From Delphinus delphis (lineage: Eukaryota > Chordata > Mammalia > Artiodactyla > Delphinidae): a stretch of DNA of 64,000 nt. The first letter of the stretch is position 1. Each line of letters begins with the position of its first letter. The stretch is taken from the NCBI RefSeq assembly GCF_949987515.2, contig NC_082683.1:100427918-100491917 (forward strand), read 5' to 3'. Below the pieces are notes generated by a model. That model saw nothing but the letters and a program-made list of their open reading frames with translations, did not search any database and had not been told where the DNA came from. Made by a program: the position numbers and the translations under genes. Shown here one piece after another: positions 13,993 to 24,500 of the stretch.

Positions 13993-14325
13993 AAAGCCCA
14001 TTGTAAAATAAAGTGTTGACTATCTCATGCAATTTATTGAATACTGTACTGAAAGTGAAAAACAGAATGGTCCTATGGGTACGGAATGGTTATAAGTGTA
14101 TCGGCTGTTTATCCTTGTATCAATAATCATTGATTATTGATACAAGGTTGACTCCTTGTCTCTGCCCAGCATTAGGAGAGAGCATCACACCGCATACTGC
14201 TATCCCAGGAAAAGATCAAAATTCAAAATTCGAAGTACAGTTTCTACTGAGTACGTACCAATTTTGCACCATTGTAAAGTCGAAAAATCAGAAGCGGAAC
14301 CATCTTAAGTTGGGGCCCATCTATT
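13993..14325 (-). mobile_element. Second, inverted, partial copy of the same Tigger-like MITE
   Basis: The reverse complement repeats the first half of the element at 13498, including CAGTAGAAACTGTA and CTTTTCCTGGG blocks. It ends at an inverted terminal repeat near 14316 and abuts the first copy tail-to-tail. Confidence 0.65.
14113..14147. repeat. Perfect 17-bp palindrome with 1-nt centre
   Basis: Left arm CCTTGTATCAATAATCA, centre T, right arm its exact reverse complement. It interrupts the inverted MITE copy. Confidence 0.95.
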
Positions 14326-14899
14326 ATAAGCATGGAACTAGAAAGTACAGAGGAGGAAAAAGAATTCTATAATAAAGCCAGAAGATCTACTTTCTTGATT
14401 GGCTGTGAATTTGCTATAAAGTATTTTTTTTTTTCACAAAGAGGTACTCCAGTAATAGTTTGGGCAATACACTTTGGGAATAAATGAGTGACTCCCAGTG
14501 AAATTTTAAAAGAACAGGATTCATTTGGATGTAAAAGCTGTTTAATCTTCAATTAAAACCCATTTTATTTCTTTATAATCACAATTAATAAGAAAATTAG
14601 TATAAATGAATCCCTTCTATTCATACAAAGCAAATAATTTATCCTTGGCCCTCTTCTCTTCTAATTCCTTGTCTTCCCCCCAAACAATTTCATCTGCTCT
14701 TACAGCTTCAATTTCCACTTACTGGCTAACTCCGAAATCTGAATCCCCAATCTCAGCCTCTCTTCTGGGCTCTGGATCCTCTCTTGACACCTCTGTCTGA
14801 ATGCTCCATAGACACTTCTAACTCACCATGTTCAAAACTGAAACAATTATCTTCCCCTCACATTAAAAATTAAATCAAGTTCCTCTATCCAGTTTCCCA

Positions 14900-15860
14900 A
14901 GCTGAGAAACTAAGTTTTTACTTTTCTGTTCACCTTCAAAGCCAATCACTTTTTAAGCCTTGTAATACCATCTGTCCTCTCCTCTTCATCTCTATTACTA
15001 TTTTCCTACTCCAGGCCCTTATCCCCTCTTATCTGGGCTATTTCAATAGCAACAGCCTCCTAACTTATCTCTCTACCTTTTGCCTCTCCATCCAATCCAG
15101 CTGCTATACCATACCACCACCATGTTATCTTTCCTAATTACTTAAAGTCCTTCCCTGGCTCGCCACCGTCTTTAGAATCAAGTCCAAAGTCCTCAGCAAG
15201 ATAAACAGGCTCTTCACCAAATGGCACCACAGACTTCTTTTTTCTCTTTCTCTGAGTCATAACTTTTTACTTGCATAAATCTGTATGTTGTTTTATAGTA
15301 TATCCTGTACTTCAAAGTATTAAAACTACCTTTAACACCATATTCTAAAGCGAAAGATTATGCCAAACTGGGCAAATCTTCATTATTTCAAATGATAGGC
15401 ACTGAAATCCCACACTTACCTTATTTCTAGAAATTTCAGCGATCCTAAAGTGATTGGCAACCAAGCTCTGCAATTTTAATTTTTTCAGCTTATTTCCAGG
15501 CACCACCTTCTTTAGCCCAACCCCTCATCTCTATACACTCTGACTTTTAGTGACAATATGGACTACAACACATTCCTCAAACATACCATATACTTTCACA
15601 TAATATTCCTCGTTTTCATCCATATCTTCTGTTCCCTTCCCCAACTCAGCAAACTCCTATTCATCCTTTAAAGCCAAATTCAAATATGGTATCTTCTCAC
15701 TAATCCTCCTCCCTACCATATACAGAATTATCTTCCCTCATCAACGGTCCCATTAACTCTATAACTATATCTCTGTTATAACTCTTATCACACTGAAATT
15801 GTAGGGACTTATTTACATGTCTACTTATAAGCATCTTGAAGGCAGGGAAACATTTTCTTT
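14900..15860. mobile_element. Possible L2-class LINE fragments
   Basis: Pyrimidine-rich text with L2-like phrases such as TCCTTCCCTGGCTCGCCACC and CTTATCACACTG. Resemblance from memory only. Confidence 0.35.
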
Positions 15861-16224
15861 TCTTGAATCTAACTTTAACTTATGGTCTGAGAACAAACAT
15901 TTTAAACTTATTAAAAAATAATCACCTCTTATAGTATTAAGATAATGCCATAATTGTAGTAACTGAGTGACTGAGGGCTTAGAAACGAAAAGAATCCCAC
16001 ATCATTCACCAGGAAAAAAAAATTCTCCTATATATAAAGTATAATTGTAGCTTGGATATCCCTTCATCTACTCCTTGCAATACCAGTTTCTTTCTCTCTC
16101 TCTTTCTTTCCTTCTTTTTGAAGAAGTTCTTTACAGAACTTTCTTTTAAATGCTTGTTGGATTTCATTTGTATCTCACTCACAGAATTTTACACTCAATA
16201 TAATGAAGAGGTTAAGATCAGGAT

Positions 16225-16442
16225 TTCTGGAGCCCAACTGTCTGGTTTGAGTCCTACCTAGCTCTGGCACCTAGGCTGTTTGATATGGGAAAGTTATTCA
16301 ACCTTTTTGTTTCTCAATGAGGAGATCATAATAATAACACCCCTCAAGATGCTGTTGTAAGGATTAAATAAGATAATGCATGTAAAGAATTTAGAGCACT
16401 GCCTGGCCCAAAGAAGGTCCCAGTAAATGCTGGTTGATGTTA
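16225..16442 (+). mobile_element. MIR SINE
   Basis: Contains the MIR core-like GGGAAAGTTATTCAACCTTT and end GAGCACTGCCTGGC followed by AGTAAATGCTGGTT. Confidence 0.8.
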
Positions 16443-17514
16443 TTGTTAACATCAGTTTTAAAAACAGCTTATGTTAGCCCACTTGGTAAAGTGTAATCTC
16501 CTAGATGGAAGGAATTATATCCTGCCCATACATGAATATAAGTGCTAAAACTGTGCCTTGGAATGTATTAGGTGCTCAATAAATAACGTGAATATAAGGC
16601 TTCAGTCCCCCAAGATCAACAAATTATAAATCATAGCAAAATTTATATATGGAGTACATGTTTGAAACTGGTGTTTCAAAGCATCCATCTTGCACTGAAC
16701 TGTTGAAACATGTAAAACTGTTAAAGCAACACAAAAATTACATTCACTAGAAACTTTCTCTCTACTCCTCCATTTAATTTGATCTTGGTATCCAGTGGTC
16801 TAAAATTCTTGTCTATAATGTAAGACTTACTACAGATCATTTAAAACATAATTTTCAGCTTTAGAAAAGTGCTTATTGTCGCATCAGAAAAACTAATATT
16901 CTTCCTTTATATTTGCATTATTTTAAAAGTCTATTGCCACACTCAACACAAAAAAACTAATGAAAAGCCAAGAGACACAATTACTACATTTCCTGGTTTC
17001 TGCCTGGGAAACGACTTCAGAACACGCCTATAAGTATCCCTAGTCAAAGTCTGCTGGTTGCAAACTACTACTCTTTTTTCATTTCTGCTCTCCCAACACA
17101 ACACCTCACACACATACCCACAGAAAATAATGCACATGTCTATAATAAAGGCTGTACCCCCAAAATGCGGCTATATATTAATTTTGTTTTGGAGGACTTA
17201 AATCTTACAAAAGCAAATACAAGTCTGATTTGAAACAATACTCCCAGCTTACTTTACCAGGTAACTTAAACGACAACTATTTATCTAAAGCAAAGACATA
17301 GACTGATTGCTACCAAACTTCTTGGTAAACGATCAGTAACAGTGTATCGATAATATATGCTATTCTAGAAAAATTCATTAATCAGTTAAAAATGGACCAC
17401 ATTTCCAGCAATGGTGATTTGTGGAAAATGAGCTTAAGCAATTTATTTACACAGTAAACGAAGGTGTAGGACTTGATCTAAAACACTGTAGGTGAATCAC
17501 TAGCTTTAGGGTAA

Positions 17515-17755
17515 ATGTTTACAACGTGCCTACTATGTGCCTGGCACTTAGTAGTTGTTTTACAGAATATGCAATACCTAACACTTATGGAATACTCTCA
17601 CGCATCTCATTTGACCCTCAGAATACCCCCAGGCACGCATGAGCATCTCGATTTTACAGCTAAGGAAACGTAGGCCCAGAAAAGTCTACTTGACCGAGGC
17701 ATCACATCTGGTATGTGGGTCCTGGCCGAGGCTCCACCCCTGACTCATATTCTGA
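17515..17755 (-). mobile_element. MIR-type SINE
   Basis: Reverse orientation: TGTGCCTGGCACTTAGTAG near the start and TTTTACAGCTAAGGAAACG in the core. Confidence 0.6.
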
Positions 17756-17924
17756 TCATCTTCTGCCATACTAGTTAGAAGCTCTTAGATGTTCCAATGC
17801 CAGATTTTTAAATCAAAATCCTACTTGACAACTTTCACTACTGTGCTCGTCAGATTCTGTTAAGAATCAAAGCACAAAAAAGCAAAGATGTAAAGTCCGT
17901 CGTCTCAGCCTGTCGACGTTCAAG

Positions 17925-18755
17925 CGCCGTGGCTAATCCTGGAGAGAGCCCCATGTTTCTTCCTGGATGCGGGGCGCTCCCTGCCTCTACCCCAGGACTG
18001 TCGAGCGTCCCCGAGCGTCACCTGGACGGCGGTCCCCGCGCCCCGAGGGGAGCGGCGAGGAGACCCTCAGCCAGGCTCCGCCACAACCTCCGAGGCCGAC
18101 GAGCGGGCTCCCAACGCGCGGCGTCCGCTGGGCGCCGGGCTGCACGCTCGGGCGTCCCTCCAGGCCGTGGAGGTGCCGAGAGAGCGTGGGCGGCGCCGAC
18201 ACCTCCGCCAGCCCGCTCCCGCGCAGCGGCCGGACGGCGCCCGACGCTCCGTGGCCCCGCTCTGCGACACCCTCCGCCGCGAGGGTCCGAAGCCCCTGCC
18301 TCACACCCCGCCCGGGTCTCCCTACCCCTACTTGCTCTCGTCCTCGACGCCGCCTCCGCGGCTGGGCTCCGAGGCTCTCGTCCTCCGCGCAGAAGCGCCC
18401 AGTCGGCTCGCTCCCACTCTGGGTGGGCTCCGTCCCGCCCCCACAGGCCCGGCCGCAGGCCCCGCCCCGGCAAAGTCCTGTTCTTATTGGTTCCTGTTCC
18501 CACCCCTCACGGTCGGGCCCGCCCCCGGCACCGCCCGGGGACCGTCCAGAGGGGAACCGCCCCCTCTGGAGTTCGGCGTAGGGGCCAGAATCTTGCCCAG
18601 GACCTTGGGCGCCGAAAGGGTGCGGCCCCAGGAGGCAGGCTACCGGCGCCACTGTCGTCCAGCCGAGGGCCTCTAGCCAAAGCTCCTTCGCCGTTGCCGT
18701 GCCTGCCGTCCGACAGGCCCCACGGCGAAGGACCAGAACTTTACACGAAGGTTGA
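17925..18755 (-). promoter_or_regulatory. CpG island, likely DENND2C promoter/first exon
   Basis: A sharply bounded GC- and CpG-dense block in otherwise AT-rich DNA. It holds GC boxes near 18435, 18461 and 18518 and a CCAAT box read on the minus strand (18490-18486), suggesting minus-strand transcription. It lies about 2.7 kb beyond the AMPD1 3' end, where human DENND2C begins on the same strand. No DENND2C coding exon is visible, as expected if the first exon is untranslated. A possible donor (CCAG/GTGACG) is near 18020. The gene name rests on synteny only. Confidence 0.6.
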
Positions 18756-18799
18756 CTCCTCACAACCACCCGTGAGAGAAAGCCTAATCAAGGAATCCA

Positions 18800-20700
18800 A
18801 ATGGCACCTCACTCAAAGAAACCATAGAATTGTCTCCTGCCACCGGGCTCAGTAGGCCTGGTGTCTCCAGTGAAAGAGCAGCACCATTTCTCGGGCTGAG
18901 CTCAAGGAGGAAACAAACATTTCTCCGGCAATTGCAGTACAGCGCCTACTTGAAACATACACAGATGCAAATGACGCTCCGGACACCTGAGGCGTGAAAT
19001 CCCAGAGCAGGGTTGCCTTTGATACTCCCAGTGCCTGAGGTCGGCTCCCACGCCCTGTTGTGACACACATGCTTAAGCGCTACGCCTGCAACACACTCAT
19101 ACTCAGGTATGTGCATGGCGCAGTGCCTACTGCGAGCAGCAGCCCAGTTTCACTAAGGCTGCGAGTCAAGGATGATTTGAGCCTGTTTCCCAGGCACTTG
19201 GTAACCACCCCACCCTGCCTCTGCCCGCCCGACTCCACCCTACCTCACCCCACCCCCACCAGAACCTCTTGGATTTGGTGATCAAACTCCCCATATCTGT
19301 TCGCATAGAGGTACCAAAATAGAAGACGGCCAGAAAGAGCAGTATTACACATCACAGATGACTGTCACAAGCCAACGTAGTCAAAGCAATAAAAGCTGCA
19401 TATCCCAAACCACTGTGAAACCATGAACCGTGGACAATGAAACAGGAAGTCTCTTCTGTGATGGGGGGGGAGAAAAAGAGGAATGACAAGACATATTTTT
19501 TTGACAAGACATATTTTTAATCATGTCTCAATGAGGGAATAAATTTGTAGTAAATTTTGAACACTGATCTTTATGGACTCCTCCTGCTCACCACCAAAAA
19601 ATTCCTTATGTATTTAGAAAACTTCCCAAACAATTGTTTAAGATAAAATTTGGGGCTAGAATAGTGTGGCTTTGGAATTTCAAATTTATTTCAAAGTTCA
19701 AACTTTGAATTCCAGGAGACTATATGACAAAATGAGCAAATCGAATTCCAAGTACCAAATTGGAAACCAAATCTGCATGGATGTAATAAATGAATTAACA
19801 TGTATGTATTCTACTGCCCTCTCATGGGTAAGATGGAGATATACATAATGGTAGTTCATGCCTTTTAAAATCTGAGAATAGAAAGTTTAATTTGGCAACT
19901 TATATTATTTTGATGACAAAGAGGCCAAGGTAAAATAAAATCAGGTTTTCCAAGGGATTTACAAATACTCAGCAAACAGAACTTCAACTTCAGAAACCAG
20001 GGAGAGCATTCTAACACCAGGGCTAGTACAAACATGCTGCTGGGATCATGCCTATGCTTATGGCTACCTGTACAGAATGTGGAAGCATGCAGGAATTTGC
20101 TTTTAATTTTTTTTTTTCCATTTGAAACGTCATTACTTTCTGGGATGTTTCACAAAATGCTCTGTTTCACTTTTGTATCCACTCATGCTATAACTTCTTG
20201 CTGTGAATAACTTGAGAGTAGAAGTGAAATCTTATTCTTTATATCTTTGCTGCCTAGAATAGTACCTGGTACTTTAGATGTTTGATCAGTAATTGTTTAT
20301 TGAATAAGTGGAACGAAGTATCAGCCCAACCACTAGGTGGCAACACAACTGTATATGTATAGAAGTATGGTCTGGCTAATTGGATTGAATTCCACCTGAC
20401 CTTGAGTAACAGGAATGTTTCTAAAAAGTTACACGTGTATCTTATTTTGGTAAGTGAAATCGTTTAAAACGTACCACTACAGCTGACTATAACTTTATTG
20501 TCAATTATATCCTTAAAACTAAGAATCCTTTCATAAGATAAATTCTCCATGAGTATAATAATTCATAATTACAGATTTTCTATCTTGGGGTACACCTGTT
20601 TTTGTCTAAGAAAGCCACCCTTCAGATGTATCCTGTCAAAAGGACTTTTCAGAAGTCTAAGTGCCTATAGCAAGTTTCATTCTATAAACCAAAAGCCTAC
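18800..20700. other. Spacer between CpG island and AMPD1 3' end; no gene seen
   Basis: AT-rich beyond the island, with a short tandem duplication at 19484-19518 and an L2-like end near 20215-20320. No supported exon. Confidence 0.6.
19484..19518. repeat. Short tandem duplication
   Basis: TGACAAGACATATTTTT occurs at 19484-19500 and 19502-19518. Confidence 0.9.
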
Positions 20701-20729
20701 ATTCTCCCTATATCAAATCATTTGCTTGT

Positions 20730-20907
20730 TTTTGTTTTTGTTTTTTTAAATATTTATTTATTTATTTGGCTGCGCCGGGTCTTAGTTGCGGCAAACAGGA
20801 TATTTTAGTTGTGGCATGCAGGATCTAGTTCCTTGACCAGAGATTGCACCTGGGCCCCATGCATTGGGAGTGCAGAGCCTTAACCACTGGACCACAAGGG
20901 AAGTCCC
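20730..20907 (-). mobile_element. CHR-type short SINE
   Basis: Minus-strand element ending in GGGAAGTCCC at 20907. Perfect 13-nt target duplication ATCATTTGCTTGT at 20717-20729 and 20908-20920. Confidence 0.88.
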
Positions 20908-20948
20908 ATCATTTGCTTGTATTTTTGCCCTGCCTTAATAACCGTTTT

Positions 20949-21350
20949 GCCTGGAAGTCATGGACACTCAAGAGTCAGAAAAACCCAGGTCCCCATTGCT
21001 ACCTCTCACTAGGTGCATCCTTGTGCAGCTTATTTTTTTTATCAAAGATCATTTCTTTTTTTAATTAAGGTATAGTTGATGTACACTACTATATGTTACA
21101 GGTGTACAGCATAGTGATTCATAATTTTTAAAGGTTATATTCCATTTACAGTTATTATAAAAAATTGGCTATATTCCCTGTGTTGTACAATTGTGCAGGT
21201 TATTAACTTCACCAACCTCAGTTTACTCATCTTCCCCAAAATGGAGGTAATAATACCTATAAAGTTGTGCAAAACATTAAATGAAATAATGTCAATGGAA
21301 CAATATCTAATACAATCTTTGGCTTGTAGTAGGGATTCAATAACTGGTAA
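20949..21350 (+). mobile_element. MIR SINE split by an L1 fragment
   Basis: MIR 5' part up to about 21028 and MIR 3' part from 21191 (CCTCAGTTTACTCATC) are separated by the L1 piece at 21029-21190. Confidence 0.6.
21029..21190 (-). mobile_element. L1 3' UTR fragment
   Basis: Poly(T)-rich start and the text TTAAGGTATAGTTGATGTAC typical of the L1 3' end. Flanked by TTGTGCAG at 21021-21028 and 21191-21198. Confidence 0.7.
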
Positions 21351-21401
21351 CTATTGTTATTCACACTCTACAATGAAAATCTCACCCATATCATTATTTG
21401 G

Positions 21402-21416
21402 TTTATTTGTTTTATT
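21402..21416 (-). promoter_or_regulatory. AMPD1: AMPD1 poly(A) signals: two AATAAA hexamers at the stop codon
   Basis: On the minus strand one AATAAA (21416-21411) overlaps the TAA stop and a second follows at 21407-21402. Cleavage 10-30 nt downstream would leave a 3' UTR of only some tens of nucleotides. Use of either hexamer is inferred. Confidence 0.65.
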
Positions 21417-21570
21417 CTCCTGATTTAATGCCTTCAGCAATTAAATTAAGTTCATAACACCAGGTTTCGTAGCGATAGGCCATGCGGATTTGGGCCACAT
21501 TTGTCTTTCGGATATCATTTCCAGTAGGACCTTCTTCAAGGTAATTATCACCCAGAAACTTTACTTTCTC
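21412..21570 (-). CDS. AMPD1: AMPD1 exon 16 (aa 696-747 and stop)
   Basis: 159 nt of coding sequence after acceptor CTCTTATAG. Encodes [20 protein letters not shown], continues [20 protein letters not shown], and ends AEGIKSGE before TAA. The stop overlaps a poly(A) hexamer. Confidence 0.96.
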   Translation of the reverse strand, partial: EKVKFLGDNYLEEGPTGNDIRKTNVAQIRMAYRYETWCYELNLIAEGIKSGE

Positions 21571-24500
21571 CTATAAGAGAAAAGGAAACAGAATGATTGT
21601 TGTCTCTTTTTACCCTGATATAGACAATAATTACATCCTCCACCAAGATTCCTTCCTTATGTTAGCTACGGGCAAGAGGAAAACAATAAACCATTAAAAG
21701 CACTCATCCAGTACCTCAATGTGCACGGTCTGCTGAGAAATCAATTATATTTTATTTCCCTTGCCCAAAAAGCATGGCCAGAGAGACAGAGTAGTTTTTT
21801 CTAGTCCCTGTCCATAGTAATTGCACATGATTTGTGAAATAATTTTTCAACATGTTTCCCCAACTAATTTTTCAATATTCAAGTTGCCAAATTCTAAACT
21901 CAGAAGGAGAGCCAGCCAAGGGCAGGTCTACCTCATGAGAAATTCCACATTGCAGAACACTGTTTCTTGCCACTTCACACATATCACAGGTACTCAGCTT
22001 GAAGACTTGTGCAGCAATGGCGTATTCTTCCATTAGGGGCTCCTTGGGTTATTTATTTAAATGAGGCCAAAAAAAAAAGGAAGAAAGGAAGAAAAAGGAA
22101 TGCATTAAAAGAAATAACCCACACCCTGCACAAAAAGAATAATGAAATATCTTGATTTGACTTTAAAATTCTGGGTGGTAAACAACATTTCAGCAAAAAT
22201 ATACTTGTATTACTCAAAATTCCATATGTGTACCTTGGTGAAGTGGAATTGCATCGGGTCATCTGTAGACAGTGAGATCATTAGCCCTTTCTGGAAGAAA
22301 TCTAAAAACGGATTTTTGGCATATTCTAGAAATAAGCTGTTGTTACTTAATGGCGACATAGCGATGGGAATCTGGGCTAAGAAAAACAAATACTGTAACA
22401 CAGGACTCTGTAAAGGAAGAGTGAAAAAAAATTTTTTTAATGTTGAGAAAGGGACACAAACTAGAAAAGTTAAAACTTCCTGGTTACCTCAAGTTTTACC
22501 TTTCAATAAAATTATCACCTATTCTTTAAATCCCCTTGTAAAGAAGAATAATAGCTTTTAAATGTAAATACTATTTAGAAGAAATTTATTTGGGATCCAT
22601 TTTCAGAAGCATTGAGTCAAACCCAGCTGTTTGTGTTTTAATTGTCTAGTTAGTTAGGCAAAAGACTTCACCTTGAAACATTTTTTTTCCCTACAAGAAA
22701 GTTCTGACTCACACCAGAGGCATTTTAAAACATGCTATAACATGAAATCTGGTGAAAACCAGTTTCAGGTAAGCCAAGCTGCCTCTGATTTATCCCTTGT
22801 CAGAGTTCTAAAATGCAAGTCAGGCGATCTGCATTAACTCCTCCCTGCCACCAACTATCTAGGTAATCTTGAGCAACTTCCTTTACTTCTCCGGGCCTCT
22901 GTAAAATGAGATGCACTAAATAATCTCAAAAATCTTTTTTGCTCTACTTTAATTTGATTCCAGTGTTGATAATGACTTGTGACAGAATGATAAGGGGAAA
23001 AAATGCTGTTCCTCTAGCTCCAGTATAAAAGTTAATATTGAGAAGAGAGCTTCCAACTCACCTTTTTTAAATTCAGGCCATGAGAGATATTATCTGCTGT
23101 CATGAATGCTGTCATGAGATGGGTGAGAGCTCCAGCTTCCCCACAGTGAGGTCGGAACAGAAACGTATTCATGCCTCGTTCCCTAGGGAAACGGAGCTAC
23201 TATAGCAATCACAGGTGACTGACTGGGACCTGGCAACAGTGCTGGGCATAGAGTGATTTATAAGAAAATCTGGTAGGAAACACCAGAACACTCTGAAAGG
23301 GAGTGGGGTATCCAAAGTATTCAGCAAAACTGACAATTCCAAATCATAATCTTAATTCTTCCCAAACACAGGCTTTTTGAAAAAAGAGACAACATAGGAT
23401 ATGAGGGTATGGAGGAAAGTTTTGATTACCTGAACAGAAACATCTTCAGTTTCCACCCAACTTTTACCAATATCACCATGTCGTTGTTTCTCCTACTCAC
23501 ACTTCAGCGGGGAAACATTTCCAGAAAACCCCATTATGATAGTCCTCTATTTATTCCTTACCCAGATATATCAAGAAAGGTAAAATGTATGGAATTTTAT
23601 AGTAAATTGCACAGTGATTAGTGTAAATTCCTAAACTTCCAAAGAAAAGGAACTGTGAAAGTTACTGAAGGCTCCAAACTGTCCACTCCTGCCCCTAAAT
23701 AAATAAAGAAACTGAAGAAAAAGACAAGGGAAAGAAATTTCTGCTCTGGGCCAGCTGGCAGCATCCCAGCAGCGTAGGCCCTCAACCACCTAGGGTGCCA
23801 ATGTATGAGGAAAGAGGTGTGCTAAATAGATTCTCCTTCTAGCTCCAGTTCTCATCTACTTACTTTCTCAGGCTGTTGAGCACCGTGATGTTTGCGTACA
23901 TATAGTAGGCATAGTAAGTGTAAGATGGATTCTTTTCCATGGTCCACTCCTGGGGCTTAGGGCTCTTGGAGGAGAACATGTGGCCGCTGTGTTTGGACTC
24001 ATCATCCACACTGTCGAAGCCAGTAATCTGTCAGGAAGAGTGAGCCACGTAATGGGTTCAGTCTGAAGGCAGGGTCCCGGCCCTCAGACAAACTTTCAGC
24101 TTCCAAAGGCAAGGACCAAATGTCAGAGATAAGCATCAAGAATTAATCATGGTTAGGTAGGCGGGCTGGTTCATGTGCAGCCGTAGGAAGGCTTTCAGGG
24201 CCATGCTTACATGCTTGAGGAAGACACTGAGGTCTGGGTGAGCCTGGGGGTTGATGGTGGCCTCAAACACTGGCATGAAAATATTCTCCAGCATCTTTCC
24301 GAAGTGTGGAAGGAAATTCTTAGATCGGAACACATCACTAGAGGCAGGAATGAAGAGAATTTAGGAGGAAAAGATTTTTTGGACTAATAGTTCAAAGCAA
24401 AGGACCAAAGGCAAGCAAAGGACTAAATGCCATGTTCAGGAGAAGACCTAGTGTCTCCATCCTAGGTCCACTCTGGTACATTCTTCTTGGTTACCCATAA

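Larger units (their letters stand above)
1..17900 (-). other. Putative first intron of DENND2C; no coding exon seen
   Basis: The stretch holds the repeats listed separately and no recognisable coding exon. Parts without an assigned repeat include 1-710, 1700-2115, 2465-3950, 5660-6020, 6260-7250, 7430-9800, 9900-10530, 10860-12390 and 16600-17500. Intron status follows from synteny and the CpG island only. Confidence 0.4.

Noticed and set aside
17929..18855. Long overlapping open frames on both strands (up to 308 aa)
   Set aside because: They coincide with the CpG island. GC-rich DNA has few stops; the translations are low-complexity Pro/Arg/Gly and match no family I know.
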